Below are positions 27,374 through 37,461 of a DNA stretch of 64,000 bases, in pieces. Below the pieces are notes generated by a model. The model was not told where the DNA came from. It worked only from the letters and a program-made list of their open reading frames with translations, and made no database searches. The DNA comes from Pseudobacteroides sp. GTDB lineage: Bacteria; Bacillota; Clostridia; Acetivibrionales; DSM-2933. The first letter of the stretch is position 1. Each line of letters begins with the position of its first letter. The stretch covers positions 1 to 64,000 of the forward strand of contig NZ_DATCTU010000007.1 in NCBI RefSeq assembly GCF_036567765.1, read 5' to 3'. The translations under genes were made by a program, and so were the position numbers.

Positions 27374-29041
27374 ATGAAGTTGACCGGGGCACAAATATTA
27401 ATTGAATGCCTTAAGGAGCACAATGTAGACACCATATTCGGTTTTCCCGGCGGTGCTGTTTTAAATATATATGATGCTTTGTATAAGGCAAAGGATGATA
27501 TAAAGCATGTGTTGACATCACATGAGCAGGGTGCATCTCATGCGGCTGACGGCTATGCGAGAGCTACAGGCAAAGTGGGAGTATGTCTGGCCACCTCAGG
27601 GCCTGGTGCAACAAACCTTGTTACCGGTATAGCAACGGCGTATATGGATTCGGTGCCTATGGTTGCAATTACGGGACAGGTTGCCACAAGTCTTTTGGGA
27701 AGAGACTCTTTCCAAGAGGTTGATATAACAGGTATAACAATGCCGGTAACAAAGCATAACTATATTGTTAAGGACGTAGAAAAGCTGGCGGATATAGTCA
27801 GGGAAGCATTTTATATAGCAAGGGAAGGAAGGCCGGGACCTGTTCTCGTCGATATATGTAAGGATGTTACTGCGGCGGAGGCGGAATATGAAAGAAAAAC
27901 GCCAAGGACTATTGAAGAAAGACCTATTGGAGTAACAGAGGATGAAATTGACCGTGCGGCAGAGATTATAAACAATGCAAAGAGTCCCTTTATACTGGCA
28001 GGCGGAGGAGTTACCATAGCCGGAGCAAATGAGGAGCTTCTAAAGCTTTCTGAGAAGTGCAAAATACCGGTGGCCAACACATTAATGGGGCTTGGGTCAT
28101 TCCCGGGAACAAATGAGCTTTTTACAGGTCTCACAGGTATGCATGGCACAAGGACGTCAAATCTTGCAGTATCCGAATCGGATTTGTTCATCGCTATAGG
28201 TGCAAGGTTCAGTGACAGGGTTATAAGTAATGTTAAAAAGTTTGCACCTGATGCAAAGATAATGCATATAGATATAGACCCTGCAGAAATAGGCAAAAAT
28301 ATTGTAGTACATTACCCTTTAAGCGGGAATATTAAGAAGATATTAAAACACCTTATATCAAAGGTAGATAAGAAAAAGAAATCTGAATGGGCTGACAAGG
28401 TAATAGCCTGGAAAAAGGAATTTCCATTAAAATACCAGAACGATGGTATTTTACGGCCTCACTATATTATTGACAGAATTTATGAGCTCACCAAGGGCGA
28501 TGCTATAATAACAACAGAGGTTGGCCAGAATCAGATTTGGGCAGCACAGATATACAAATACACAAACCAAAGGCAGTTTATTTCATCAGGTGGTTTGGGA
28601 ACCATGGGATTCGGCCTCGGTGCATGTATTGGGGCACAGTTCGGCAGACCGGATAAGAAGGTTATCAATGTGGCAGGGGACGGAAGCTTTAGAATGAACC
28701 TGACTGAGCTTGCTACTGCAGTTGAATACAAGGTTCCTATAATTGTTGCACTCTTGAATAACCATGTTTTAGGTATGGTGAGACAGTGGCAGGAGCTTTT
28801 TTATGACAGCAGATTTTCATCTACAACAATAGATAGAGGTACTAACTTTGTTGCACTGGCGGAGGCATTTGGTGCAATAGGTATTAATGTAACAAAGCCT
28901 GAAGAAGTTGATGACGCTATTAAGAGAGCCCTGGTATCAAAAGACAGGCCTGTTGTTATTAATTTTGAAATTGACAGGGATGACAAGGTATTCCCCATAG
29001 TTCCGCCAGGAGCACCGATCAGCGAGCTTATTGAGGAATAA
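27374..29041 (+). CDS. ilvB: Acetolactate synthase large subunit
   Basis: 555 residues. It joins pyruvate units (or pyruvate and 2-oxobutyrate) with thiamine diphosphate. Visible: the N-terminal GFPGGAVLNIYDAL and catalytic Glu region SHEQGASHAADGYARATG, a central FAD-type domain, and the ThDP motif GDGSFRMNLTELATAVEYKVPIIVALLNN. AGGAGGAG precedes the ATG. It pairs with ilvD in one operon. The small regulatory subunit ilvN, usual next neighbour, is not in this window; a terminator follows directly. Confidence 0.95.
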   Translation: MKLTGAQILIECLKEHNVDTIFGFPGGAVLNIYDALYKAKDDIKHVLTSHEQGASHAADGYARATGKVGVCLATSGPGATNLVTGIATAYMDSVPMVAITGQVATSLLGRDSFQEVDITGITMPVTKHNYIVKDVEKLADIVREAFYIAREGRPGPVLVDICKDVTAAEAEYERKTPRTIEERPIGVTEDEIDRAAEIINNAKSPFILAGGGVTIAGANEELLKLSEKCKIPVANTLMGLGSFPGTNELFTGLTGMHGTRTSNLAVSESDLFIAIGARFSDRVISNVKKFAPDAKIMHIDIDPAEIGKNIVVHYPLSGNIKKILKHLISKVDKKKKSEWADKVIAWKKEFPLKYQNDGILRPHYIIDRIYELTKGDAIITTEVGQNQIWAAQIYKYTNQRQFISSGGLGTMGFGLGACIGAQFGRPDKKVINVAGDGSFRMNLTELATAVEYKVPIIVALLNNHVLGMVRQWQELFYDSRFSSTTIDRGTNFVALAEAFGAIGINVTKPEEVDDAIKRALVSKDRPVVINFEIDRDDKVFPIVPPGAPISELIEE

Positions 29042-29085
29042 AAGTGATTTTATATTGAGTCAAGGCTAAAGCATGAATGAAAAAT

Positions 29086-29160
29086 TACTTCCGCTTTTGA
29101 GCGGGTGTTGACGAGTTAAGTCAACACATGAGCAAAATTTATAGCGGAAGTTATTTTTTT
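29086..29160 (+). terminator. Branched terminator after ilvB
   Basis: The outer stem ACTTCCGCT/AGCGGAAGT (29088-29096, 29133-29141) encloses a second perfect 8-bp hairpin, GTGTTGAC...GTCAACAC (29105-29127), and is followed by TATTTTTTT. The enclosed hairpin makes it larger than a normal terminator. Confidence 0.75.
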
Positions 29161-29214
29161 GATCATTACTAAGGCAATAATTAAACAATTAAACTATAAA
29201 AACTAAATTTAGCC

Positions 29215-29243
29215 TTGACTTATAAAGAAATATGTGTTAAATT
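29215..29243 (+). promoter_or_regulatory. Promoter of rpmG-secE-nusG
   Basis: TTGACT, 17 bases, TAAATT, about 85 bases before the rpmG start. Confidence 0.5.
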
Positions 29244-29327
29244 AATGATTGCACTGCAAAAAGGTCTTTTTTTTATGCATTGAAATTTTTACATAGATAC
29301 GTTAATACAGGCTGGAGGTGTTTAAGA

Positions 29328-29477
29328 ATGAGAGTAAAAATAACATTGGCATGTACTGATTGCAAGCAGAGAAACTACAACTCAATGAAAAATAAAAAGA
29401 ATGATCCTGATAGACTTGAAATGAAAAAGTACTGCAGATTCTGCAGAAAGCATACTGATCATAAAGAAACAAAATAA
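29328..29477 (+). CDS. rpmG: 50S ribosomal protein L33
   Basis: 49 residues starting [17 protein letters not shown]. Two CxxC pairs (CTDC and CRFC) are present, so this is the zinc-binding form. The GGAGG site at 29314-29318 fixes this ATG; the in-frame ATG at 29280 has none. First gene of the rpmG-secE-nusG operon. Confidence 0.95.
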   Translation: MRVKITLACTDCKQRNYNSMKNKKNDPDRLEMKKYCRFCRKHTDHKETK

Positions 29478-29496
29478 TTTTTTAGGAGATACACTT

Positions 29497-29730
29497 ATGG
29501 CTGAAGAGGTAATGAAAAAAGAATCAAAGTTTTCAAATTTACAAAAAAGCCTTACCAGATTCTTCAAAGACGTAAAGAGTGAGCTTAAGAAGGTAATTTG
29601 GCCAAACAGAACGCAGCTTACAAACAATACGTTGACGGTTTTACTTGCCTGTCTTGTTATAGGAGCTATAATCTGGGCTGCAGATTTTGGTTTGCTTAAA
29701 TTGGCAGGAGTAGTCTTTAAAGCAAGATAA
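29497..29730 (+). CDS. secE: Preprotein translocase subunit SecE
   Basis: 77 residues: a charged amphipathic segment with FFKDVKSELKKVIWPNRTQL, the SecE signature, then one membrane helix (about 47-70). It clamps the SecY channel. Located between rpmG and nusG as in most Firmicutes. Confidence 0.95.
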   Translation: MAEEVMKKESKFSNLQKSLTRFFKDVKSELKKVIWPNRTQLTNNTLTVLLACLVIGAIIWAADFGLLKLAGVVFKAR

Positions 29731-29734
29731 TTTT

Positions 29735-29761
29735 GAGGAGGGTATGAAGCTCTTAGCTTCG
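29735..29761 (+). promoter_or_regulatory. nusG ribosome site separated from start by hairpin/mini-ORF
   Basis: GAGGAGGG (29735-29742) lies 26 bases before the nusG ATG, too far for normal initiation. Between them is a 6-bp hairpin (GAAGCT-CTT-AGCTTC, 29746-29760), which when folded brings the site to about 11 bases from the ATG. The same stretch encodes a six-codon frame, MKLLAS (29744-29764). Confidence 0.55.
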
Positions 29762-29768
29762 TAACAAT

Positions 29769-30287
29769 ATGTCAGAAGATGCTAAATGGTATGTAGTTCA
29801 TACTTATTCCGGATACGAAAATAAGGTTAAGGCAAATTTGGAAAAAATTGTCGAAAATAGGAGTATGCAAGAATACATTCTTGATATTGTTGTTCCGATG
29901 GAAGAACAGATTGAAATCAAGGATGGTAAGAAAAAAGCTACTCTCAAAAAAGTATTCCCGGGATATGTATTAGTAAAAATGATTATGTCGGACGAGTCCT
30001 GGTATGTTGTTAGAAACACCAGAGGTGTGACCGGGTTTGTCGGTCCGGGTTCTAAGCCTGTTCCGCTCACAGATGAAGAAGTCAAGGCTATGGGAGTTGA
30101 AGAGTTCGCACCTGTAGTTGATTACGAAGTCGGTGATAACGTCAGAGTTGTCTCGGGACCACTTGAGAACTTTATTGGTCTTGTTGAAGAAATAAATATG
30201 GAAAAACGGAAAGTCCGCGTAGCAGTATCAATGTTTGGAAGAGAGACTCCAGTTGAACTGGAACTTGTCCAAATCAGCAAAATTTAG
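29769..30287 (+). CDS. nusG: Transcription elongation/termination factor NusG
   Basis: 172 residues. N-terminal NGN domain starts with KWYVVHTYSGYENKVKANLE; GYVLVKMIMSDESWYVVRNTRGVTGFVG is the central signature; the C-terminal KOW domain begins near GDNVRVVSGPLENF. It binds RNA polymerase and acts on pausing and Rho. Normal size. Translation signals are unusual (see hairpin feature). Confidence 0.96.
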   Translation: MSEDAKWYVVHTYSGYENKVKANLEKIVENRSMQEYILDIVVPMEEQIEIKDGKKKATLKKVFPGYVLVKMIMSDESWYVVRNTRGVTGFVGPGSKPVPLTDEEVKAMGVEEFAPVVDYEVGDNVRVVSGPLENFIGLVEEINMEKRKVRVAVSMFGRETPVELELVQISKI

Positions 30288-30506
30288 TTTCCAATAGTGT
30301 TACTGGTTGATTTATTAATTTGATTTATTGATCTTTGATGCTATTAAATAGTGCAATAGCACTTATATAAGGAATGCCTTAGAATAAATCCGTATTCACA
30401 AGGATAAAATCCTGACGATTTAGCGGGGTTTTGTACGATGAGAATCGGGTGTTAGTTCTTAGCCATTACTAAACATGCACAAAAATATAATTGGGAGGTG
30501 GATAAT
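30288..30506 (+). promoter_or_regulatory. rplK leader region
   Basis: 219 bases between nusG and rplK. It contains short hairpins (AGTGC...GCACT; AGGAT-AAA-ATCCT) but no T-run terminator. A weak promoter candidate is TTGATT, 16 bases, TATTAA at 30320-30347. A structured leader is plausible but I cannot match a known family. Confidence 0.35.
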
Positions 30507-30932
30507 ATGGCTAAAAAGATAACTGGCTATATTAAACTTCAGATTCCTGCGGGTAAAGCGACTCCGGCTCCACCGGTTGGACCAGCATTAGGACAGCATG
30601 GCGTTAACATTATGGGATTTTGTAAAGAGTTTAACGAAAAAACTGCAAAGGATATGGGATTAATAATTCCAGTAGTTATCACAGTATATGCAGACAGATC
30701 GTTCTCATTTATTACAAAGACTCCGCCAGCGGCTGTACTATTGAAAAAAGCTTGTAAAATTGAAAGCGGTTCAGGTAAGCCTAACAAGGAAAAAGTTGCT
30801 AAAATATCAAAGGATGAAGTAAGGAAAATAGCAGAATTAAAAATGCCTGACCTCAATGCAGCAAGCGTTGAAGCAGCGATTAGCATGATTGCAGGTACAG
30901 CTAGAAGTATGGGTATAGTAGTAGAAGAGTAA
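30507..30932 (+). CDS. rplK: 50S ribosomal protein L11
   Basis: 141 residues starting [18 protein letters not shown]. It has the thiopeptide-binding proline-rich region [18 protein letters not shown] and the C-terminal rRNA-binding domain with [24 protein letters not shown]. Start chosen at the ATG following GGGAGGTGG; an in-frame GTG lies within that site. Confidence 0.96.
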   Translation: MAKKITGYIKLQIPAGKATPAPPVGPALGQHGVNIMGFCKEFNEKTAKDMGLIIPVVITVYADRSFSFITKTPPAAVLLKKACKIESGSGKPNKEKVAKISKDEVRKIAELKMPDLNAASVEAAISMIAGTARSMGIVVEE

Positions 30933-30955
30933 TATTAAGTACTCATGTTTTAGTA

Positions 30956-31020
30956 ATTGGACATTGATTGTCCAATGTGGGAGGGAAATAGATTTCCCGA
31001 AAATTTACCACGAAGGAGAG
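30956..31020 (+). promoter_or_regulatory. Possible L1-binding leader between rplK and rplA
   Basis: A perfect 8-bp hairpin (ATTGGACA/TGTCCAAT) is followed by a second structure: an outer GTGG/CCAC stem (30977-31011) around GGGAAA-TAGA-TTTCCC, with unpaired GGAG and AAAATTTA flanks. The asymmetric loop next to GTGG/CCAC resembles L1-binding sites used for feedback on L11-L1 operons. Assignment is by shape only. Confidence 0.4.
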
Positions 31021-31027
31021 GATAATA

Positions 31028-31723
31028 ATGAAGAGAGGAAAGAAATACAAAGAGAGTGCGAAACTTGTAGACAGATTCAAACTTTATGATCCATCTGAAG
31101 CATTGGATCTTACTAAGCAGACTGCAAAGGCTAAGTTTGATGAAACCGTCGAAGTTCACATAAAGCTTGGTGTTGACTCCAGACATGCAGACCAGCAGGT
31201 TAGAGGAGCGGTTGTTCTTCCACATGGTACTGGTAAAAAGGTAAGGGTTCTTGTATTTGCTAAAGGCGATAAGGCTAAGGAAGCGGAACAAGCCGGAGCA
31301 GATTTTGTTGGAGCAGAGGAACTTGTTCCGAAGATTCAAAATGAAAACTGGTTCGAATACGATGTAGTTGTTGCAACTCCTGATATGATGGGTGTTGTTG
31401 GTAGACTCGGTAAGGTTCTTGGTCCTAAGGGGCTTATGCCAAATCCAAAAGCCGGAACGGTTTCAATGGATGTGGCTAAAGCAATAGCTGATATCAAAGC
31501 CGGTAAGATTGAGTACAGGCTTGATAAAACAAATATCATCCACTGCCCGATAGGTAAGGTTTCGTTCGGCCTTGATAAGCTGGCTGAAAATTTCCGTACA
31601 TTATTGGATGCGGTTGTAAAGGCTAAGCCTGCAGCAGCAAAGGGACAGTATTTGAAGAGTGTTGTTGTTACATCAACAATGGGCCCTGGTATAAAGATCA
31701 ATCCTACAAGGGTTGCTGAATAA
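31028..31723 (+). CDS. rplA: 50S ribosomal protein L1
   Basis: 231 residues, full length. It starts [47 protein letters not shown] is the L1 signature. It forms the L1 stalk and usually represses its own operon. AAGGAGAGG precedes the ATG. Confidence 0.96.
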   Translation: MKRGKKYKESAKLVDRFKLYDPSEALDLTKQTAKAKFDETVEVHIKLGVDSRHADQQVRGAVVLPHGTGKKVRVLVFAKGDKAKEAEQAGADFVGAEELVPKIQNENWFEYDVVVATPDMMGVVGRLGKVLGPKGLMPNPKAGTVSMDVAKAIADIKAGKIEYRLDKTNIIHCPIGKVSFGLDKLAENFRTLLDAVVKAKPAAAKGQYLKSVVVTSTMGPGIKINPTRVAE

Positions 31724-31757
31724 GAAAATTATTTCAAATTTAAATAAACTAAATAAT

Positions 31758-31870
31758 TGTGCCATAGACAGTAGGTGCCATAAGGCGTAACAGGTTATCC
31801 TTCCTACCGAGGTGATATTGAAAGTGATTTTAATGCCCTCGTACGTCTATGTCTGTACGAGGGTTTTAGT
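31758..31870 (+). ncRNA. Ribosomal protein L10 leader with terminator
   Basis: The upstream part has the L10 leader core (GACAGTAGGTGCC, then TCCTACCGAGGTGA). The downstream part is a Rho-independent terminator: CCCTCGTAC/GTACGAGGG (31836-31844, 31855-31863) followed by TTTT. CATAGAC at 31763-31769, at the base of the L10 domain, is complementary to GTCTATG (31845-31851) in the terminator loop, which suggests alternative pairing. Excess L10(L12) binding would favour termination before rplJ. Confidence 0.85.
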
Positions 31871-31913
31871 TATTTATATTGGTTTAAAGATAGTATAAAG
31901 GAGGTGTAAAAAA

Positions 31914-32447
31914 GTGCCAAGTGAAAGCATATTAGCCCACAAGAAAGAAGTTGTTAAAGAACTTTCAGCTAAAGTAAAGGAAGCTCAATCAATCGTACTT
32001 GCTGATTATAGAGGACTTACCGTTGAGCAGGATACCGAACTTAGAAATGCTCTCAGAAAAGCAGGTGTTGAGTACAGGGTTGTTAAAAATACATTGACTA
32101 AATTTGCTTTGAAGGAAAACGGAATCGAAGGTGTGGATGAACACTTAAACGGTCCTACTTCAATAGCTATGTGCAGCACTGATCCTGTTGCTCCTGCCAA
32201 GGTTTTGGCAGAGTATGCAAAGAAGTTTGATAAGCTTGAGCTTAAAGTTGGTGTTGTTGACGGCAAGGTAATTGATGTTGACGGTATAAAACAGCTTGCA
32301 GAGCTTCCATCAAGAGAAGTCCTTATTGCAAAGGTTCTCGGCGGATTCAATGCTCCGATTTCCGGTTTCGTAAATGTACTGAACGGAAACTTGAGAGGTT
32401 TGGCAATAGTATTGAATGCTATTGCAGAAAAGAAGCAAAGTGCTTAA
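31914..32447 (+). CDS. rplJ: 50S ribosomal protein L10
   Basis: 177 residues with GTG start after AAAGGAGGTG. SIVLADYRGLTVEQDTELRNALRKAGVEYRVVKNTL is the family signature; the C-terminal helix anchors L7/L12 dimers. Expression is probably set by the L10 leader directly upstream. Confidence 0.96.
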   Translation: MPSESILAHKKEVVKELSAKVKEAQSIVLADYRGLTVEQDTELRNALRKAGVEYRVVKNTLTKFALKENGIEGVDEHLNGPTSIAMCSTDPVAPAKVLAEYAKKFDKLELKVGVVDGKVIDVDGIKQLAELPSREVLIAKVLGGFNAPISGFVNVLNGNLRGLAIVLNAIAEKKQSA

Positions 32448-32516
32448 AAATTGCTTGATTAAAATTATTAACTATTAAAAATTTAAAGTATATGAAAATA
32501 ACGGAGGGTTATTAAA

Positions 32517-32900
32517 ATGGCTAGTGAAAAAGTTACAAAGATGATTGAAGATGTTAAGGCGTTAACAGTATTGGAATTGGCTGATTTAGTTAAAGCATTG
32601 GAAGAAGAGTTCGGCGTATCAGCAGCAGCTCCTGTAATGATGGGTGGAGCAGCTCCTGCAGCAGCAGCAGCTCCTGCAGCTGAAGAAAAGACTGAGTTCA
32701 ATGTAATATTGAAGGATGTTGGAGCAGACAAGATTAAGGTTATCAAAGTTGTTAGAGAAGTTACAGGCTTAGGCTTAAAAGAAGCTAAGGACCTCGTTGA
32801 CGGAGCTCCAAAGCCAATCAAAGAAAATGTTGCTAAGGATGAAGCTGCATCAATCGAAGCTAAATTCAAAGAAGTTGGAGCAACTTGCGAAATAAAATAA
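32517..32900 (+). CDS. rplL: 50S ribosomal protein L7/L12
   Basis: 127 residues: N-terminal dimer domain ([19 protein letters not shown]), an Ala/Pro-rich hinge (about 38-58), and the C-terminal factor-binding domain with [31 protein letters not shown] precedes the ATG. A strong terminator follows, separating the stalk genes from rpoBC. Confidence 0.96.
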   Translation: MASEKVTKMIEDVKALTVLELADLVKALEEEFGVSAAAPVMMGGAAPAAAAAPAAEEKTEFNVILKDVGADKIKVIKVVREVTGLGLKEAKDLVDGAPKPIKENVAKDEAASIEAKFKEVGATCEIK

Positions 32901-32909
32901 TTTAACTTT

Positions 32910-32953
32910 TAAAAAGCTTCTTAACTGCAGCAATTGTAGTTAAGAAGCTTTTT
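32910..32953 (+). terminator. Terminator after rplL
   Basis: AAAAAGCTTCTTAACT pairs with AGTTAAGAAGCTTTTT; the T-run is part of the stem end. Strong on both strands. Confidence 0.9.
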
Positions 32954-33095
32954 GCATGACTAATTAAAGGTTGCTTTGGGAGCCATTAATATTCTAAGCA
33001 TTATTAATATATAAAATAGAAGGAACTGAATTTAATTGGCTAAAATTGGATTTGTAATAAAAGATTAAAAATAAATAAAATTTAAAAGATTTATC

Positions 33096-33124
33096 TTGAC
33101 AAGTTGTTATTTCAATGGTAGTAT
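33096..33124 (+). promoter_or_regulatory. Promoter of rpoB-rpoC
   Basis: Perfect -35 TTGACA, 17 bases, -10 TAGTAT with TGG upstream. The rpoB start is about 575 bases downstream, so the leader is long. Confidence 0.6.
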
Positions 33125-33139
33125 TATATACTGCGTTAT

Positions 33140-33172
33140 AATTTCATGGTAAAATTGAGCTTTACTGAAATT
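33140..33172 (+). promoter_or_regulatory. 5'-end stem of the rpoB leader
   Basis: AATTTCA plus GTAAA pair with TTTAC plus TGAAATT, 12 pairs with a two-base bulge and a 7-base loop, beginning about 10 bases after the predicted start. It may stabilise the 5' end or bind a factor. Confidence 0.45.
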
Positions 33173-33706
33173 TTATACTTATTACAAATAAATTATAACA
33201 CGATAGAATAAATAAGACAATAATTGTTAATAATATTTTAATAGCAAAACAGTATTATATTAGTCTATGTACTTTTATTAAAAATATTCAGAATATGTTA
33301 TGTAGAATTGATAAAATGTTTTGTATAAGATTTTGATATGGTATTTATAAAAGGAGAATATTTACCATCATTTTTGCATACTTTTATAGTTTTATAATAA
33401 AATTATAAGATGGTTTTGTTAGCTTGATCGTTGAAAAATAATGGGATCAAATACATAGGAGAAAATAAAATCAGCTTTAATCACTTTTATTTAATGATTA
33501 AAATGATTTTTATATATAAAAAGTAAAAGTATTTGTTAATTAACTAACAATAGAATTGTTTGATACATTTATATTAAAGGTGATAAATCTATTTAAGCAC
33601 GTTTAATATGGTAAAGTGATGATACGATATGAATTTTCGGAAGGGGGCAGGTTTTCAAGTTACAGAAATTAGTCCTTAAAAAGTCATAATTATGAGGTGA
33701 TATTTA

Positions 33707-36700
33707 ATGGTACATCCCGTTAGTCTAGGTAAAACTACTAGGATGAGCTACTCAAAAATCGATGAAGTTCTAGACATGCCAAATCTTATTGAAGTTCAAA
33801 AAAATTCTTACAGGTGGTTCCTCGAAGAGGGACTTAGGGAAGTTTTTAGAGATGTATCCCCGATTACCGACTACACTGGTAATCTTATTATGGATTTTGT
33901 TGATTATTCTCTCGATGACAATCCAAAGTACAGTGTAGAGGAATGCAAGGAAAGAGATGCAACTTTTTCAGCTCCCCTTAAAGTAAAAGTAAGACTTATT
34001 AATAAGGAAACCGGTGAAGTAAAGGAACAGGAAATTTTCATGGGTGATTTTCCTCTCATGACTAACAACGGAACCTTCATAATCAATGGAGCAGAGAGGG
34101 TTATCGTAAGTCAGCTTGTAAGATCTCCTGGAATATACTATTCAATGAAATTTGACAGAACCGGAAAGAAGCTTTATTCAAATACTGTCATCCCTAACAG
34201 AGGGGCATGGCTTGAGTATGAAACAGACTCTAACGATATAATTTCTGTCAGGATTGATAGAACGAGAAAGCTGCCTATTACAGTATTATTAAGAGCTTTG
34301 GGTTTTGGTACGGACTATGAGATAACTCAGCTTTTAGGTGAAGATGAGCGTATTTTAGCAACAATACAAAAAGACAACTCAAAGACTACCGATGAAGGCT
34401 TGCTTGAGGTATATAAAAGACTTAGGCCAGGAGAACCTCCTACTGTTGACAGTGCTCGATCCTTGTTGAACAGCCTTTTCTTTGATTCAAAGAGATATGA
34501 TTTGGCAAGATTCGGAAGGTTTAAGTTTAACAAAAAGCTTTCATTGGCTACAAGGATATATGGATTTAAAGCAGCTGAAAATATTGTTCACCCTGAAACC
34601 GGTGAAATACTCGCTGCTGAGGGTGAAGTAATAGGAAGAGAGAAATCGGTTGAAATAGAAAACTCAGGCGTAGGTTTTGTACATGTTCTGGCTGAAGGAA
34701 AGAGCGTAAAAGTTATCGGCAACAAAATGGTGGACATAAAGGCTTATGTTGATTTTGACGTTAGCGATATTGGAGTTAATGAAAAGGTCAAGGCAGATGT
34801 CCTTGAAGCCATATTAAGGGACAACAAAACCGAAGCTGAAATTAAGAAAGCTTTAAAAGAAAATCTGGGAGAACTTATTCCTAAATATATAACGATTGAT
34901 GATATCGTTGCTTCTATAAACTACATTATAAATCTCTCCTACGGTATAGGAACAGTTGATGACATAGACCACCTTGGCAATAGAAGACTCCGTTCAGTAG
35001 GAGAACTTCTGCAAAACCAGTTCAGGATCGGATTGGCTAGGATGGAGAGGGTTGTAAGAGAAAGAATGACTATTCAGGATATAGATATAGTTACCCCTCA
35101 GGCTCTTATTAATATAAGGCCTGTTGCAGCAGCTATAAAAGAATTCTTTGGAAGCAGCCAGTTGTCACAGTTTATGGATCAAACCAATCCATTAGCTGAG
35201 CTGACTCACAAAAGAAGGCTAAGTGCTCTTGGTCCTGGTGGTTTGAGCAGAGAAAGAGCGGGCTTCGAAGTCCGTGACGTTCACCACTCTCACTATGGCC
35301 GTATGTGTCCTATAGAAACTCCTGAAGGTCCTAACATAGGTCTTATAGGTTCATTGAGTACCTTTGCAAGAATCAATGAATATGGATTTATTGAGGCTCC
35401 ATATAGAAAAGTTGATAAGGAAACAGGTCTTGTAACAGGTGAAATAGTATACCTTACAGCAGATGAGGAAGATAAGTTCTTTGTTGCTCAGGCCAATGAA
35501 CCACTTAATGAAGATGGCAGATTTGCAGCCAAGAAGGTTGCTGCAAGATATAGGGAGGAAATTCTTGAAGTTGAATATTCAAAAGTAGACTTCATGGATG
35601 TTTCGCCTAAGCAGTTGGTATCCGTTGCAACAGCAATGATTCCATTCCTTGAAAATGATGACGCCAATCGTGCCCTCATGGGATCAAACATGCAGCGTCA
35701 GGCGGTTCCGCTTATAAAAGCATCGTCTCCTATTATAGGTACAGGGATAGAATATAAAGCGGCAAAAGACTCAGGTGTTGTCGTTCTTACTCAGAAGGGC
35801 GGTGTTGTTGAAAAGGTATCCGCCAATGAGGTTGTTATAAGAAATAACGACGGAAAGAAAGAAGTACACAAACTTTTAAAATATATGAGATCCAACCAGG
35901 GAACATGTATCAACCAAAGGCCTATAGTCGCTAAAGGTGAAGTCCTCCAGCCGGGTGATGTTATAGCTGACGGACCTTCTACCGAGCTTGGCGAAATAGC
36001 TCTTGGTAAGAACATACTGATTGCATTCATGACTTGGGAAGGATACAACTATGAGGATGCTATCCTTATAAGTGAAAAGCTGGTAAAAGATGATGTGTTT
36101 ACATCAATTCATATAGAAGAGTATGAAGCAGAATCAAGGGATACAAAGCTTGGTCCTGAAGAGATAACAAGAGATATTCCAAATGTAAGTGAGGAGTCCT
36201 TAAAGGACCTTGATGACAGAGGAATAATAAGAATAGGAGCTGAGGTCAGGTCTGGTGACATACTGGTTGGAAAAGTTACACCAAAGGGTGAAACTGAGCT
36301 GACAGCAGAAGAAAGGCTCTTAAGGGCTATATTCGGTGAAAAGGCAAGAGAAGTAAGAGATACTTCACTACGTGTTCCTCACGGTGAATCGGGTATTATA
36401 GTTGATGTTAAGGTATTCACAAGGGAAAATGGTGATGAGCTTCCTCCAGGGGTTAACCAATTGGTTAGATGTTATATAGCTCAAAAGAGAAAAATTTCCG
36501 TTGGTGATAAGATGGCCGGAAGGCACGGTAACAAAGGGGTTATCTCAAGAATACTCCCTGAAGAGGATATGCCGTTCCTGCCCGATGGTACACCATTGGA
36601 AATAGTGTTAAACCCACTCGGGGTTCCGTCACGTATGAATATCGGTCAGGTTCTTGAAGTTCACTTGGGTTATGCTGCAAAGGCACTTGGCTGGAAGATC

Positions 36701-37444
36701 GCAACACCTGTATTTGATGGTGCCACAGAAGATGACATAGTTGAAACACTTAAGTTGGCAGGAAGAGATCCGGACGGGAAAACAGTTTTGTATGATGGAA
36801 GAACAGGAATGCCCTTTGATAACAGAGTAACCGTCGGTTATATGTATATATTGAAACTTGCCCATCTTGTTGACGACAAGATCCACGCTCGTTCAACCGG
36901 TCCATACTCACTTGTTACGCAGCAGCCTCTGGGCGGTAAGGCTCAGTTCGGCGGACAGAGATTCGGGGAAATGGAAGTTTGGGCTCTTGAGGCATACGGT
37001 GCAGCCTATACGCTTCAGGAAATACTCACTGTTAAGTCTGATGACGTTGTTGGTAGGGTTAAGACCTATGAAGCGATTGTTAAGGGAGAAAATGTTCCGG
37101 AACCTGGAATACCTGAATCATTCAAAGTCTTGATAAAAGAGCTTCAGAGCTTGTGTCTCGATGTTAAGGTATACTCTGAAGAGCAGGAAGAAATAGCAAT
37201 AAAAGAATCTGTTGAAGATGAGCTTGAAGAATTGAACGTTAATATAGAAGGCAGAGAAGATGAAATTCCGTTAGCGGACTTCGATGATATCGGAGAAGAT
37301 GTTATGGATGAGGAAATGGATATGGACGATTTTGAAATCGGAGATATCAGTACCGGAGACAAGATTGATGACGTAATGGAAGAAGATATTTTTGCCGATG
37401 CTGAGGATTTCGGAAGCGGATTTGATGACGACGATATTATCTAA
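33707..37444 (+). CDS. rpoB: RNA polymerase beta subunit
   Basis: 1245 residues, normal for Clostridia. The N-terminus has [19 protein letters not shown]. The rifampicin pocket reads [33 protein letters not shown], with the usual sensitive residues. The C-terminal [23 protein letters not shown] joins beta prime. The last ~80 residues form a strongly acidic Asp/Glu tail. The ATG follows GAGGTGA. rpoC begins 17 bases after the stop. Confidence 0.97.
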   Translation: MVHPVSLGKTTRMSYSKIDEVLDMPNLIEVQKNSYRWFLEEGLREVFRDVSPITDYTGNLIMDFVDYSLDDNPKYSVEECKERDATFSAPLKVKVRLINKETGEVKEQEIFMGDFPLMTNNGTFIINGAERVIVSQLVRSPGIYYSMKFDRTGKKLYSNTVIPNRGAWLEYETDSNDIISVRIDRTRKLPITVLLRALGFGTDYEITQLLGEDERILATIQKDNSKTTDEGLLEVYKRLRPGEPPTVDSARSLLNSLFFDSKRYDLARFGRFKFNKKLSLATRIYGFKAAENIVHPETGEILAAEGEVIGREKSVEIENSGVGFVHVLAEGKSVKVIGNKMVDIKAYVDFDVSDIGVNEKVKADVLEAILRDNKTEAEIKKALKENLGELIPKYITIDDIVASINYIINLSYGIGTVDDIDHLGNRRLRSVGELLQNQFRIGLARMERVVRERMTIQDIDIVTPQALINIRPVAAAIKEFFGSSQLSQFMDQTNPLAELTHKRRLSALGPGGLSRERAGFEVRDVHHSHYGRMCPIETPEGPNIGLIGSLSTFARINEYGFIEAPYRKVDKETGLVTGEIVYLTADEEDKFFVAQANEPLNEDGRFAAKKVAARYREEILEVEYSKVDFMDVSPKQLVSVATAMIPFLENDDANRALMGSNMQRQAVPLIKASSPIIGTGIEYKAAKDSGVVVLTQKGGVVEKVSANEVVIRNNDGKKEVHKLLKYMRSNQGTCINQRPIVAKGEVLQPGDVIADGPSTELGEIALGKNILIAFMTWEGYNYEDAILISEKLVKDDVFTSIHIEEYEAESRDTKLGPEEITRDIPNVSEESLKDLDDRGIIRIGAEVRSGDILVGKVTPKGETELTAEERLLRAIFGEKAREVRDTSLRVPHGESGIIVDVKVFTRENGDELPPGVNQLVRCYIAQKRKISVGDKMAGRHGNKGVISRILPEEDMPFLPDGTPLEIVLNPLGVPSRMNIGQVLEVHLGYAAKALGWKIATPVFDGATEDDIVETLKLAGRDPDGKTVLYDGRTGMPFDNRVTVGYMYILKLAHLVDDKIHARSTGPYSLVTQQPLGGKAQFGGQRFGEMEVWALEAYGAAYTLQEILTVKSDDVVGRVKTYEAIVKGENVPEPGIPESFKVLIKELQSLCLDVKVYSEEQEEIAIKESVEDELEELNVNIEGREDEIPLADFDDIGEDVMDEEMDMDDFEIGDISTGDKIDDVMEEDIFADAEDFGSGFDDDDII

Positions 37445-37461
37445 GGAAGGGAGAGAAGCCG

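Larger units (their letters stand above)
32954..33706 (+). other. Long rpoB upstream region
   Basis: 753 very AT-rich bases with no protein gene seen. It contains a clear promoter (33096-33124) and, right at the expected transcript start, a 12-bp stem (33140-33172). The remaining ~530 bases of presumed leader show no structure I can name. The region ends with ATGAGGTGATATTTA before the rpoB ATG. Confidence 0.6.
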
